NCBI GenBank assembly: GCA_965203375.1
Contig: OZ241886.1
Span: 3,680,279-3,744,278, forward strand
DNA: 64,000 bases
DNA from: CATQHS01 sp965203375
GTDB taxonomy: Bacteria > Actinomycetota > Acidimicrobiia > Acidimicrobiales > Aldehydirespiratoraceae
Direction of reading: 5' to 3'
In this document: positions 24,786-32,897 of the stretch, one piece after another
Layout of the letters: each line of letters begins with the position of its first letter
Numbering within the stretch: position 1 is the first letter of the stretch
The notes under the pieces: generated by a model
What the model saw: the letters and a program-made list of their open reading frames with translations, nothing else
Database searches by the model: none
Told to the model about the DNA's origin: nothing
Program-made: the position numbers and the translations under genes

Positions 24786-25910
24786 GTGCTGTTCGAAGCC
24801 CCGCCACTCGACGAGACCGAACTCGAGGTGCTCGCCTCAATCGACAACACGCGCCACCGCCTCCGATCGCGGCTGCACCAACCGCCCCGTTGGACCGAGC
24901 CACTGCGACGGTTGATAGCGGCCGAGAACATCCGCGCCTCAAACGCCATCGAGGGCCATCGCGTAAGCCGTCAGGACGCTCTGTCCATCTTCTCGGGAGC
25001 AGAGCCGCTCGAGGCGGCGCCCGTCGACCGGGACGCCCTGAGCGGCTATCGGGACGCCATGGACTACATCCTCAAGCTGGTGGAAGACCGGTACTTCGCC
25101 TACAGCGGCGGGGGGGTGAGAGGCATCCACTACATGATGATGAAGCAGGACCCGGCCTGTCAGCCCGGCCACTACCGACCCGGCCCCGTCTACGTACACG
25201 ACGGCCACAGCATCGTCTACGAGGCTCCCGCCAGCGAGCAGGTGCCCGCCCTGGTCGAAGAGCTGATGAGCGTTCTGAACAACGCCGAAGACTCGACGCC
25301 GGCCATCGTCATGGCGGCCATGGCCCATCTCAATTTTGTGATGATCCACCCCTTCAAAGATGGCAACGGCCGGATGTCGAGGGCGCTTCAGACTTTGGTA
25401 CTGGGCCGAGAGGGCACCCTCGATCCTCATTTCTCCAGCATCGAGACGTACTTGGGCCACAACACCCCCGACTACTACCGGGTGCTGGGAGAGGTCGGGG
25501 GGGCCGACTGGAGCCCACAGCGAGACACCCGACCCTGGCTCCGCTTCATTCTGCGGGCCCATCATCATCGGGCCCTCAGCTTCGAGCGCCAAGCCGACGA
25601 AACCGACCAACTCTGGGCCCGCATCAACCGACACTGTGCCGAAGCCGGGCTGGACGAGCGGAACATGGGGTCGCTCTACAACGCGGCCATGGGGTTCCAG
25701 ATCAGAAGGTCCGAACACGTCGAGTACGCCGACGTCAGCGAACGAGTCGCCACGTCGGACCTCGCGAGATTGGTCGAGGCGGGTTTCCTAGACGCCTTCG
25801 GGGACCGCCGAGGCCGTTACTACACGGCCAGCGACCGGCTCAAGCAGCTCAGGTTGGACATCCGATCGGAACTCCCTCCCATACCCGATCCCTTCGCGAC
25901 AACTCCCTGA
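24786..25910 (+). CDS. Fic/DOC-family protein (AMP-transferase type) with C-terminal winged helix
   Basis: A 374-residue Fic protein. The catalytic loop HPFKDGNGRMSR (His188 to Arg199) matches the active HPFx(D/E)GNGRxxR motif, and an N-terminal inhibitory helix has S-N-A-I-E-G (residues 52-57), matching the (S/T)xxxE(G/N) brake of class II Fic enzymes, so it should be autoinhibited. The C-terminal region (residues about 285-360) looks like a winged helix (VATSDLARLVEAGFLDAFGDRRGRYYTAS), as in Fic proteins that bind their own promoter. The palindromic control region just upstream supports autoregulation. Target of modification unknown. Confidence 0.93.
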   Translation: MLFEAPPLDETELEVLASIDNTRHRLRSRLHQPPRWTEPLRRLIAAENIRASNAIEGHRVSRQDALSIFSGAEPLEAAPVDRDALSGYRDAMDYILKLVEDRYFAYSGGGVRGIHYMMMKQDPACQPGHYRPGPVYVHDGHSIVYEAPASEQVPALVEELMSVLNNAEDSTPAIVMAAMAHLNFVMIHPFKDGNGRMSRALQTLVLGREGTLDPHFSSIETYLGHNTPDYYRVLGEVGGADWSPQRDTRPWLRFILRAHHHRALSFERQADETDQLWARINRHCAEAGLDERNMGSLYNAAMGFQIRRSEHVEYADVSERVATSDLARLVEAGFLDAFGDRRGRYYTASDRLKQLRLDIRSELPPIPDPFATTP

Positions 25911-25984
25911 GGCGACGGGCCGCCGCGTCGCCGTCAAGAGGCGGCTGGTGAACGCGACCGGGTCGGCTGGGCGGGCGGGGGCGG

Positions 25985-27181
25985 TCAGGAGAGGGCTACG
26001 GGGAGGCGCTGGGGGCCTCGCAGGGTTAGGCGGGGCTTGAAGGGCGGGTCCTCCTCCAGCAGCTCCCAGGACCCGAACCGGTCCAGGAGGCGCTCCAGCA
26101 CCACTTGACCCTCCAGCCGGGCCAGGGAGGCGCCCAGGCAGTGGTGGATGCCCGAGGAGAACGACAGCATGGGCACCGCGTCGCGGCCCACGTCGAACCG
26201 CTCGGGATCGGCCACCGCGTCGGGGTCCCGGTTGGCCGCCCCCAGCAGGGTCATCACCGCGTGGCCGGCCGGGATCACAAAGCTGCCCACCTCGACGTCC
26301 TCGAAGGCGTAGCGGCCGTCCACCTGCACCGGCGGCTCGAAGCGCAGCACCTCCTCCACCGCGGTGGGCACCAGGGACCGGTCGGCCCTCAGCCGGGCGA
26401 GCTGGTCGGGGCAGCGCAGCAGGGTGAGCACCATGTTGCCGATCAGGTTGGTGGTGGTCTCGAACCCGGCCGCGTAGATGAGCGAGACGATGAGCATCAT
26501 CTCATGGCGGGTCAGCCGGTCCTCGCCGTCGCTGGCCGCGATCAGCCCGGACAGCAGGTCGTCGCCGGGCTCGGCCCGCCGGGTCTCGATCAGGTCGAAG
26601 AGGTAGGCCCGGACCTGCATCCTCGACTCCTCCACCCGCTCCGGGTCCTCCAGCGGGCCCGGCTCCAGGGTGGAGGCCAGGTCGGCGACCAGCGGCCGCA
26701 GCCGGTCCCGGTCCCGGCGGGGCACCCCGACCAGCTCGCTGATGACGTTGGCGGGCAGGGGGAAGGCCAGGGTGTCGATGAGGTCGCCGCCGCCGGATGC
26801 GGCCAGGCCGTCGAGCAGATCGTCGGTCATGGCCTCGATGGAGGCCCGCAGGCCCTGGACCCGGCGGGGGGTGAAGGCCCGGCTCACCAGCGACCGCAGT
26901 CGGGTGTGGTCGGGCGGGTTGAGGAACAGCAGCGTCCGGTCGCCGCCCCGGTCCCGGGCCGCGCCCGGCACCAGCTCCGGAGGGTCGTCGCCGGGCTCGG
27001 GCTGACCCATCCGGGGGTCGCGCAGCACCGCCCGGCAGTCTTCGAACCGGGTCAGGACCCAGTAGTCGGCGAAGCCCAGCTTGTGGACCGGGGCCGTCTC
27101 CCGCAGCTCGCGCAGCAAGGGGTAGGGGTCCGGGATGGCGGCCGGGTCCAGCACGATCTTCAGAAACAGCTCGTCGCTCAT
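25985..27181 (-). CDS. Cytochrome P450
   Basis: A 398-residue soluble P450: I-helix AAGFETTTN, the ExxR motif EEVLRF, and the haem loop FSSGIHHCLGASLARLE with the Cys ligand near residue 345. CYP107/CYP125-like bacterial class needing ferredoxin and reductase, neither of which is nearby. It hydroxylates an unknown substrate. ATG at 27181 overlaps a TAA stop of the preceding mini-ORF (TAATG), linking it to psuG translation through two mini-ORFs. Confidence 0.93.
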   Translation of the reverse strand: MSDELFLKIVLDPAAIPDPYPLLRELRETAPVHKLGFADYWVLTRFEDCRAVLRDPRMGQPEPGDDPPELVPGAARDRGGDRTLLFLNPPDHTRLRSLVSRAFTPRRVQGLRASIEAMTDDLLDGLAASGGGDLIDTLAFPLPANVISELVGVPRRDRDRLRPLVADLASTLEPGPLEDPERVEESRMQVRAYLFDLIETRRAEPGDDLLSGLIAASDGEDRLTRHEMMLIVSLIYAAGFETTTNLIGNMVLTLLRCPDQLARLRADRSLVPTAVEEVLRFEPPVQVDGRYAFEDVEVGSFVIPAGHAVMTLLGAANRDPDAVADPERFDVGRDAVPMLSFSSGIHHCLGASLARLEGQVVLERLLDRFGSWELLEEDPPFKPRLTLRGPQRLPVALS

Positions 27182-27270
27182 TACACCCTCCGGTTCGGGA
27201 CGGCGGCGCGGGCCGCGGCGATGGCCTGAGCGCGGCCCGAGGCGGCAACGGCGGCGGCCACCGCGCTCAC
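27181..27270 (-). CDS. Coupled mini-ORF B (29 aa) between psuG and P450
   Basis: GTG start overlaps the stop of mini-ORF A (GTGA); its TAA stop overlaps the ATG of the P450 gene (TAATG). Ala/Arg-rich predicted peptide. Shares its start sequence GTGAGCGCG with mini-ORF A, indicating duplication. Confidence 0.45.
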   Translation of the reverse strand: MSAVAAAVAASGRAQAIAAARAAVPNRRV

Positions 27271-27323
27271 CTGCGGCTCCCGGCGGCCAGGGCAACGGCG
27301 ACGGTGCCAGCCATCGCGCTCAC
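27267..27323 (-). CDS. Coupled mini-ORF A (18 aa) between psuG and P450
   Basis: GTG start overlaps the psuG stop (GTGA) and its TGA overlaps the start of mini-ORF B (GTGA). Peptide VSAMAGTVAVALAAGSRR, no domain. Confidence 0.45.
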   Translation of the reverse strand: MSAMAGTVAVALAAGSRR

Positions 27324-28330
27324 CCCCGGCCTCCGGCGGACAGGGCCGCGGCGATGGCGGCGGCCACCGCGGCGTTGGATTCGACCAAGGCCAGGTTGGC
27401 GGCGATGCTGGCCCCTCCGGTGGCGGCGGCGATGGCGTCGAGCACCGCCGGGGTGATATCGGGGCCGGACAGGCCCCGCTGGTCCACCGCGGCCAGGGCC
27501 TGGTCCACCGCCTCCTCGACGGCATCGGGGTCGAGCTCGGCCGAGGCGGGGACGGGGTTGGCCACCAGCACCCCGGTGGGATGGCCGGCGGCCCGACCGG
27601 CTCGGAACAGGGCGGCCGCCTCGGCGGGGCCCGACACCCGGCCGGGGGCGGCCAGGCCCGAGTCCCGCAGGTAGAAGGCCGGGAACCGGTCGGTGTCCCA
27701 GCCCACCACCGGCACGCCCAGGGCCTCCAGGTGCTCGAGGGTGCGGGGCAGGTCGCAGAAGGCCTTGACCCCCGACGAGACCGCGATCACCGGGTGGCGG
27801 GCCAGGGCGGCGAGGTCCTGGCTCACGTCGCCGGTGACCGCCGCCCCCCGATGCACGCCGCCCAAGCCGCCGGTGGCGAAGACCTCTATGCCCACCGCCG
27901 CGGCCAGCGTCACCGAGGCCGAGACGGTGGTGACCCCGACGGGGAGCCGCCGGGCCGCCGCCGCGCCGAGGTCGCGGGCGGCGATCTTGACCGACCCGGC
28001 GGCCAGCCGGTCGGCCTCGGCCTCGTCGGCGCCCACCACGGCCCGCCCGTCGAGGATCCCGGTGAGGGCGGGCACGGCCCCGGCGGCGGCCACCGCGGCC
28101 ATGGCCCGGTCCAGGCACCGGCGGTTGGCCGGGGCGGGCAGGCCCAGCTCGGAGAACACGGTGGACTCCAGGGCCACCACCGGGGCGCCGGAGGCCAGCC
28201 CGTCGCGCACCTCGTCGGCCACCCGGATCACGTCGGCGCCCGCCCCCGGCGGCTCGTCGCGCACCTCGTCGGCCACCCGGATCACGTCGGCGCCCGCCCC
28301 CGGCGGCTCGGCGGGCGGCGAGTGGGGCAT
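27320..28330 (-). CDS. psuG: Pseudouridine-5'-phosphate glycosidase
   Basis: A 336-residue enzyme of the IndA/PsuG family, which joins or splits ribose-5-phosphate and uracil at the C1-C5 bond. Signature stretches: VVALESTVFSELGLP, VGADEAEADRLA, KIAARDLGAAAARRLPVGVTTVSASVTLAA, ATGGLGGVHRG, AVSSGVKAFCDLPRTLEHLE and WDTDRFPAFY. The usual partner kinase PsuK is not adjacent. The first 40 residues contain an exact 18-residue duplication (PPGAGADVIRVADEVRDE) from a perfect 54-base tandem repeat, so the natural N-terminus is probably the second copy. Confidence 0.93.
   Translation of the reverse strand: MPHSPPAEPPGAGADVIRVADEVRDEPPGAGADVIRVADEVRDGLASGAPVVALESTVFSELGLPAPANRRCLDRAMAAVAAAGAVPALTGILDGRAVVGADEAEADRLAAGSVKIAARDLGAAAARRLPVGVTTVSASVTLAAAVGIEVFATGGLGGVHRGAAVTGDVSQDLAALARHPVIAVSSGVKAFCDLPRTLEHLEALGVPVVGWDTDRFPAFYLRDSGLAAPGRVSGPAEAAALFRAGRAAGHPTGVLVANPVPASAELDPDAVEEAVDQALAAVDQRGLSGPDITPAVLDAIAAATGGASIAANLALVESNAAVAAAIAAALSAGGRG
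28202..28309. repeat. Perfect 54-bp tandem duplication in the psuG 5' end
   Basis: Two identical 54-base copies (28202-28255 and 28256-28309) encode the repeated 18 residues at the PsuG N-terminus. Perfect identity points to a recent event or to collapse/expansion in assembly. Confidence 0.9.
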
Positions 28331-28418
28331 GGGCCGATGGTACGGGCTCGGCGGGCGGCGGCGGCCCGGCCCGGTCCCGGCGCCGCAGCCCTGCCGTCGA
28401 CATCTTGTCGATTACCTC

Positions 28419-28447
28419 TTGACATCGAATAAATAAAGTGCTATTTC
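28419..28447 (+). promoter_or_regulatory. Candidate promoter of the pretoxin-like gene
   Basis: TTGACA at 28419-28424 is a consensus -35 box, followed after 17 bases by TATTTC at 28442-28447 as a weak -10 box. It makes the GTG at 28438 an unlikely start and favours the ATG cluster at 28465. Confidence 0.5.
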
Positions 28448-28464
28448 ATGTATCCATCGACCTT

Positions 28465-29610
28465 ATGATGATGAAAGTCGACGCGGCCACGGAGCTGCAC
28501 CGCCACCTGATGGCCGCGGCCGACGACCTGTCGGCCGACTCGGCCGTGATCACCGACTTGATGGGCGAGGCCTCGACCCTGCTGAACCAGACGCTGGCCG
28601 ATGTGGGCCACGATGTGCGGCGGCTGGCCGGGCGGCTGCGGACCATCGCCGATGACCTCGACGACCGGGTCCGCCTGGTGGCGCTGGGCGGACCCGACAT
28701 GAACGCCGGGCTGGCCGCTCTGGAGCACCTGCGGGACCACTTCAAGCTGATCGAGTGCCGGGGCGACCCGAGCCGGGCCGACGGCAAGCTGTCGCGCCGG
28801 GATCTGGAATGGGCCCGGGGGGAGCTGCCCGGACCGGCGGGCGACGCCGCGGCCTGGCTGCTGGCCAACCGCGGCTTCTTCGACCGGGTGGAGACGGCCA
28901 AGCACAACCGCCGCTACCTGAACCGGCCCTATGACGGCGTCTTCGATCACAACGAGGCCGAAGAGGACGGGCTGATGTCGTTGGAGGACATCGACGCCTT
29001 CGTGACCAAGTCGACGGCCTGGGCGACGCTGCTGCCCCATTTGGCCGCCATCGACGGCGCGGCCTCCGGGGGCGGCGAGGGCGCGGCCGACGGGGTGCTG
29101 AGCCGGGAGGACTTCGAGGCCCTGATGGCCGGCTACCACCTCCCGCCCGACGTGGACCGGGCGGTGAAGCAGGTGCTCGCCGACCGCGCCTACCACCAGC
29201 CCGGCGGCGGCACCGTGGGGCTGGGCACGGCGCTGGACCTGCTGTCGTTCGTCCCGGTGGTGGGCGACCTGGTGGACGCGGGCCGGGCCCTCTACTACGT
29301 CCTCAACGGCGACTACGTCACCGCCGGCATCTTCGCCCTGGGCCTAGCCCCCATCCCGGGCCTGTCCGGGTCGGGGCTGCGCCACTCGGTGCGGATGGTG
29401 GAGAACATCGCCGACGCGGCCATGGGCGGGGGCCGCCAGGCGGGCGCGGCCCGGGCCAAGCAGGAGTTCATAACCGACACCATGCAGACCTGGCGGGCCA
29501 ACGAGGCCGCCGATTTCGTCTTGGAGAAGACCGGCGAGGACGAGGGCTGGCTGGGCGAGATCAACCAGGTCATCTCCAGCCGCATGAGCAAGCAGTTCAT
29601 GCTCCGTTAG
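28465..29610 (+). CDS. Unknown protein with helical N-terminus, EF-hand-like loops and a pretoxin-like segment
   Basis: About 381 residues. The N-terminal 90 residues are a long amphipathic helical region like those of type VII secretion substrates. Three acidic loops (DPSRADGKLSRRDLE, DHNEAEEDGLMSLEDID, GAADGVLSREDFE) resemble EF-hands. Residues about 235-285 (LDLLSFVPVVGDLVDAGRALYYVLNGDYVTAGIFALGLAPIPG) match the hydrophobic pretoxin (PT-TG/PT-HINT-type) segment found before C-terminal toxin domains of polymorphic toxins. The C-terminal 85 residues are not recognised and could be a toxin or its remnant. No immunity gene is evident next to it. Family call is inference; the ATG choice among 28465, 28468 and 28471 is uncertain. 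Confidence 0.6.
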   Translation: MMMKVDAATELHRHLMAAADDLSADSAVITDLMGEASTLLNQTLADVGHDVRRLAGRLRTIADDLDDRVRLVALGGPDMNAGLAALEHLRDHFKLIECRGDPSRADGKLSRRDLEWARGELPGPAGDAAAWLLANRGFFDRVETAKHNRRYLNRPYDGVFDHNEAEEDGLMSLEDIDAFVTKSTAWATLLPHLAAIDGAASGGGEGAADGVLSREDFEALMAGYHLPPDVDRAVKQVLADRAYHQPGGGTVGLGTALDLLSFVPVVGDLVDAGRALYYVLNGDYVTAGIFALGLAPIPGLSGSGLRHSVRMVENIADAAMGGGRQAGAARAKQEFITDTMQTWRANEAADFVLEKTGEDEGWLGEINQVISSRMSKQFMLR

Positions 29611-29616
29611 CCCCTG

Positions 29617-29656
29617 CGGCGGGCGGGCGGCGGGCGGGCGGCGGGCGGGCGGCGGG
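29617..29656. repeat. 11-bp GC-only microsatellite
   Basis: About 3.6 copies of GCGGCGGGCGG downstream of the pretoxin-like gene. Confidence 0.85.
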
Positions 29657-29674
29657 TGCCGGGCCGGGACCCGC

Positions 29675-29750
29675 GGGCCGGTCAGTCCGAACCGGGGAGG
29701 TCGGGGGTTGCGTGCCGGGTTGGGCCGGGGCCGGCGGGCCGGTCAGTCCG
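29675..29750. repeat. 61-bp spaced duplication of the polymerase-gene 3' end
   Basis: The string GGGCCGGTCAGTCCG, which includes the TGA of the LigD-type polymerase gene, occurs at 29675-29689 and 29736-29750, with similar flanks. It is a tandem duplication of the gene end, matching others in this window. Confidence 0.65.
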
Positions 29751-30759
29751 GGCCGGGGCGGCGGGCCCGGCTGGGGGCCACCCGGGGCGGCTCGTTGGGC
29801 ATCTTGGGGTAGACCGGCGGCCACGGGGCGTCCATCAGCCCGGCGGCCATGTCCCGGCGGTGCCACTCCAGCAGCGGCTCCAGCGAGCAGGGCTCGTCGT
29901 CGATGGCGGCCCAGGCGTCGCCGCGCTCGACCAGGCGGGCGGGAACGGTGGCGATGGTCAGCTCGTCGGGGGCCACGTCGGCCGCCTCGGACCAGCCGAT
30001 GGGGGTGGACACCTGGGCGCCGGGCCGGGGCCGCACCGACCAGGCCCCGAACACCGTCTTGTGGGGCGAGTTCTGGTTGAAGTCGACGAACACCCGCCGG
30101 CCCCGCTCCTCCTTCCACCAGGCGTCGGTGATGAGGTCGGGTCGGCGGCGGGCCAGCTCCCGGGCCAGGGCCACGGCCGCGGCCCTCACCTCGTAGGAGT
30201 CCCAGCGGGGCAGCAGCCGGATGTAGACGTGCAGACCGCTGCGGCCGGTGGTCTTGGGGAAGCCCCGCAGCCCGAGCTCGTCGAGGGCGGCCCGCACCTC
30301 GCCGGCCGCCTCCCGAACCTGGTCGAAGACGACGCCGGGCTGGGGGTCGAGGTCGATGCGCAGCTCGTCGGCGTGGTCGGGGTCCGAGGCCCGGCTGGGC
30401 CACACGTGGAAGCCCAGGCACCCGGTGTTGGCGGCCCACACCACGTGGGCGATGTCGGCGGCCACCATGGCGTTGGAGGTGGTGCCGTTGGGGGTGCTCA
30501 CCACCTGGGTGAGCAGCCAGTCGGGGGCGCCCTTGGGCACCCGCTTCTGGAAGAACGACGGCCCCTCGGCCCCGTGGGGGTAGCGCTCCAGCAGAGTGGG
30601 GCGGCCGCCCATGGCCCGCATGAGGGGCTCGGCCACGGCCAGGTAGTAGCGGACCAAATCGAGCTTGGTCTCGCCCCGCTCGGAGAAGAACACCTTGTCG
30701 GGGTTGGTGACCCGCACCCCGCGCCCGGCCAGCTCGAGGATCACCGGCTCGGTGGTCAC
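29743..30759 (-). CDS. LigD-type non-homologous end-joining polymerase/primase domain protein
   Basis: A 338-residue stand-alone PolDom of the archaeo-eukaryotic primase superfamily. Seen: the N-terminal RVTNPDKVFFSERGETKLDLVRYY, LERYPHGAEGPSFFQKRVPKGAP, the metal site with two Asp in ELRIDLDPQPG, and FPKTTGRSGLHVYI with the catalytic His. It adds ribo- or deoxynucleotides at broken DNA ends together with Ku and LigD. Neither Ku nor ligase is in the window. GTG start overlaps the stop of the preceding mini-ORF (GTGA). Confidence 0.93.
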   Translation of the reverse strand: MTTEPVILELAGRGVRVTNPDKVFFSERGETKLDLVRYYLAVAEPLMRAMGGRPTLLERYPHGAEGPSFFQKRVPKGAPDWLLTQVVSTPNGTTSNAMVAADIAHVVWAANTGCLGFHVWPSRASDPDHADELRIDLDPQPGVVFDQVREAAGEVRAALDELGLRGFPKTTGRSGLHVYIRLLPRWDSYEVRAAAVALARELARRRPDLITDAWWKEERGRRVFVDFNQNSPHKTVFGAWSVRPRPGAQVSTPIGWSEAADVAPDELTIATVPARLVERGDAWAAIDDEPCSLEPLLEWHRRDMAAGLMDAPWPPVYPKMPNEPPRVAPSRARRPGPD

Positions 30760-30863
30760 GGCGCTGGCAGTCGCCGCCGGTCGGGGCCGGTCACAGCCGA
30801 GAGGCCTCGGCGGTAATGGTCGGCGGCAATGGCCCGGACCAGGCGCCGGTCGAGGCCGGCCAC
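30756..30863 (-). CDS. Coupled mini-ORF (35 aa) between aroQ and the LigD-type polymerase
   Basis: Begins at a GTG one codon after the aroQ stop and ends with TGA overlapping the GTG of the polymerase gene. Arg-rich predicted peptide (VAGLDRRLVRAIAADHYRRG...). Fills the whole gap between the two genes. Confidence 0.45.
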   Translation of the reverse strand: MAGLDRRLVRAIAADHYRRGLSAVTGPDRRRLPAP

Positions 30864-30866
30864 GGC

Positions 30867-31322
30867 TCAGCCCTCGACCGAGCGGGCCTCAAGATGGCCG
30901 ACGAGGGCGTCGACGGCGAGGCGGTAGCTGGCCGCCCCGAACCCGGCGATCACTCCCAGGCAGACCGGGGCCAGCACCGAGGTGCGGCGGAAGTCCTCCC
31001 GGGCGTGAACGTTGGAGAGGTGGGCCTCCACCACGGGGATGTCGATGGCGGCGATGGCGTCGCGCAGGGCGATGGAGTAATGGGAGAAGGCACCGGGGTT
31101 GAGGACGATCCCGTCGGCCGAGCCCCGAGCCCGGTGCAGGGCATCGACCAGCTCGCCCTCGACGTTGGACTGGAAGTGCTCGACGGCGGCGCCGCGCTCA
31201 GCCCCGTAGGCGGCGAGGTCGCCGATGATCTCGGCGAGCGTGGCCGCCCCGTACACCTCGGGCTCCCGCTCCCCCAGCAGGTTCAGGTTGGGCCCGTTCA
31301 CCACCAGCAGCGTCCAAGTCAT
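30867..31322 (-). CDS. aroQ: Type II 3-dehydroquinate dehydratase
   Basis: A 151-residue type II enzyme of the shikimate pathway: VVNGPNLNLLGEREPEVYG with the catalytic Tyr, the QSNVEGELVDALHRA segment, NPGAFSHYSIALRDA, VVEAHLSNVHAREDFR and the C-terminal GVIAGFGAASYRLAVDAL. The ATG at 31322 starts right before the first strand, matching family length. Downstream it is linked to the LigD-type polymerase gene by a mini-ORF. Confidence 0.95.
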   Translation of the reverse strand: MTWTLLVVNGPNLNLLGEREPEVYGAATLAEIIGDLAAYGAERGAAVEHFQSNVEGELVDALHRARGSADGIVLNPGAFSHYSIALRDAIAAIDIPVVEAHLSNVHAREDFRRTSVLAPVCLGVIAGFGAASYRLAVDALVGHLEARSVEG

Positions 31323-31428
31323 GGCCCTCGTTGTATCACCGCCGGACTCAGATCGCGGCCCCAGCCCGATAACGAACACCACGCGGACAGCTCTTCCTCA
31401 GGTCGCTTCCGCTGAACCATCTATCAAT

Positions 31429-31490
31429 TTTACTTAAGTAAACACGGTTTATTAGAAATCACTAAACTGCCGTTACAAAAGTAAACTCGG
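31429..31490. promoter_or_regulatory. Palindrome and direct repeats upstream of the AAA ATPase gene
   Basis: A perfect 14-base palindrome TTTACTTAAGTAAA at 31429-31442, with its right half extended as AAGTAAACACGG and repeated as AAGTAAACTCGG at 31479-31490. These AT-rich sites 17-78 bases before the GTG start look like an operator. CAGGAG at 31495-31500 is the ribosome site. Confidence 0.5.
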
Positions 31491-31506
31491 CCCGTCAGGA
31501 GTTGCC

Positions 31507-32733
31507 GTGGACCCGCGCCTGAACCCCTACACGCCCAATGCCGGGGCCATTCCCCCGGTGCTAGTCGGACGCCAAGACGAGATGGAGGCATTCGAGGTGT
31601 TGCTGGATCGCCTCCGGGCGGGCCGGACCGAACAGTCCATGATCATCACCGGGCTGCGCGGAGTGGGCAAGACGGTGCTGCTCACCGAGTTCGGACGAAT
31701 CGCTGCCGATCGCAACTGGGTGGCCATCGAGATGGAGATAGCCAAACACGACGACAATCGTTTTCGCCTAGAACTCGCCCGCGAATGCCGACGGGCCTTG
31801 CTGAGCATTGCCCCCCGACAGCGTTGGGGAGAACGAGCTCGGAGAGCGGCCCGAGTTCTCAGATCCTTCAGTCTGAGCGTCGACCCTGGCGGTCGGCTCA
31901 CAGCGGGATTCGGGGTCGACGCTCTGGAGGGATACGGAGACAGCGGTTTCCTCAGTGCCGACGTGCAGGACCTTATGGTTAGCCTGGGCGAGGTCGCTTC
32001 AGAGCACAGCGCTGGAGTGATCCTGTTGTTCGACGAAATCCAACTCCTCGAAACCTCCCAGTTCGAAGCACTTATCGTCGCCATCCACAAGATCGTTCAG
32101 CGGTCCCTTCCCCTCGTGCTGGTAGCCGCTGGACTGCCCCAACTCCCGGCACTGGCCGGTGAGGCCAAATCCTATTCCGAGCGGCTCTTCAGATTCCCCG
32201 GCATCGGCTCGCTGAACGATGACGAGGCCCGGTTGGCGCTGAGCCAGCCTGCGGCCGATCTGGGACTCGAGTTTCTTGACGGGGCGATCGGCGTGGGCCT
32301 CGACTTCACCGAGGGGTTCCCGTACTTCATCCAAGAGTTCGGCCAAGCCGCGTGGAATCTGGCCGACTCTCCACATGTGACTGTGAGCGACGCGGAGAAA
32401 GCGCGTCTGGTCGTGGAAGAAAAACTGGATTCCAACTTCTTCAGGGTCCGACTCGACCGCACAACCGAACTTCAGAGGGCCTATCTGCGAGCAATGGCCG
32501 AACTCGGCCCCAATCCGCAGCGGGCCGCGGCTGTGGCCAAGGTTCTGAACCGAACAACCCAGCAATGCGGAACGGTCCGATCCCAGTTGATCGAGAAGGG
32601 TCTGCTCTACCAACCTCAGCACGGCGACGCCGCGTTCACTGTTCCCCACTTCGACCGCCACCTGAAGCGAACCATCCCGCAACTCATCGTGCCCCCCATC
32701 CGCCGTCGGAAGGCGGAGCATAATATCTCGTAG
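31507..32733 (+). CDS. AAA+ ATPase with C-terminal winged helix (AAA_16/ORC-like)
   Basis: A 408-residue STAND/ORC-like P-loop protein: entry motif PPVLVGRQDEMEAFEVLL, Walker A GLRGVGKT (residues about 49-56), Walker B VILLFDEIQLL, sensor region ALIVAIHKIVQRSLPLVLVAAGLPQL, and a C-terminal winged helix (AAVAKVLNRTTQQCGTVRSQLIEKGLLYQ). Such proteins are common, scattered accessory genes in actinobacteria; proposed roles range from DNA-binding regulators to defence ATPases. It stands just before the AT-rich five-gene cassette, in opposite orientation. Confidence 0.85.
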   Translation: MDPRLNPYTPNAGAIPPVLVGRQDEMEAFEVLLDRLRAGRTEQSMIITGLRGVGKTVLLTEFGRIAADRNWVAIEMEIAKHDDNRFRLELARECRRALLSIAPRQRWGERARRAARVLRSFSLSVDPGGRLTAGFGVDALEGYGDSGFLSADVQDLMVSLGEVASEHSAGVILLFDEIQLLETSQFEALIVAIHKIVQRSLPLVLVAAGLPQLPALAGEAKSYSERLFRFPGIGSLNDDEARLALSQPAADLGLEFLDGAIGVGLDFTEGFPYFIQEFGQAAWNLADSPHVTVSDAEKARLVVEEKLDSNFFRVRLDRTTELQRAYLRAMAELGPNPQRAAAVAKVLNRTTQQCGTVRSQLIEKGLLYQPQHGDAAFTVPHFDRHLKRTIPQLIVPPIRRRKAEHNIS

Positions 32734-32736
32734 AAT

Positions 32737-32896
32737 TTGAAATAAAGCCACTAATCAACGCATTGACGCCACAAATCAACGGATCGACGACACCAACAAG
32801 CGCATTGACGACACCAACACTATCGTCGCCCAATTCCGAGACGACCTACAACAAACCCTGCATTCACTGACCCCAGCATCGTCCTCAGACCATTAA
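32737..32896 (+). pseudogene. Remnant of a coiled-coil gene (RID-repeat type)
   Basis: An open frame with no usable start codon encodes about 50 residues of the pattern QRIDATNQRIDDTNKRIDDTNT followed by AQFRDDLQQTLHSLTP and a stop. It resembles the RIDQQRIELT repeats of the protein at 2928. The N-terminal membrane anchor is missing, so it is read as the tail of a broken gene joined to the end of the ATPase gene. Confidence 0.5.
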
Positions 32897-32897
32897 G

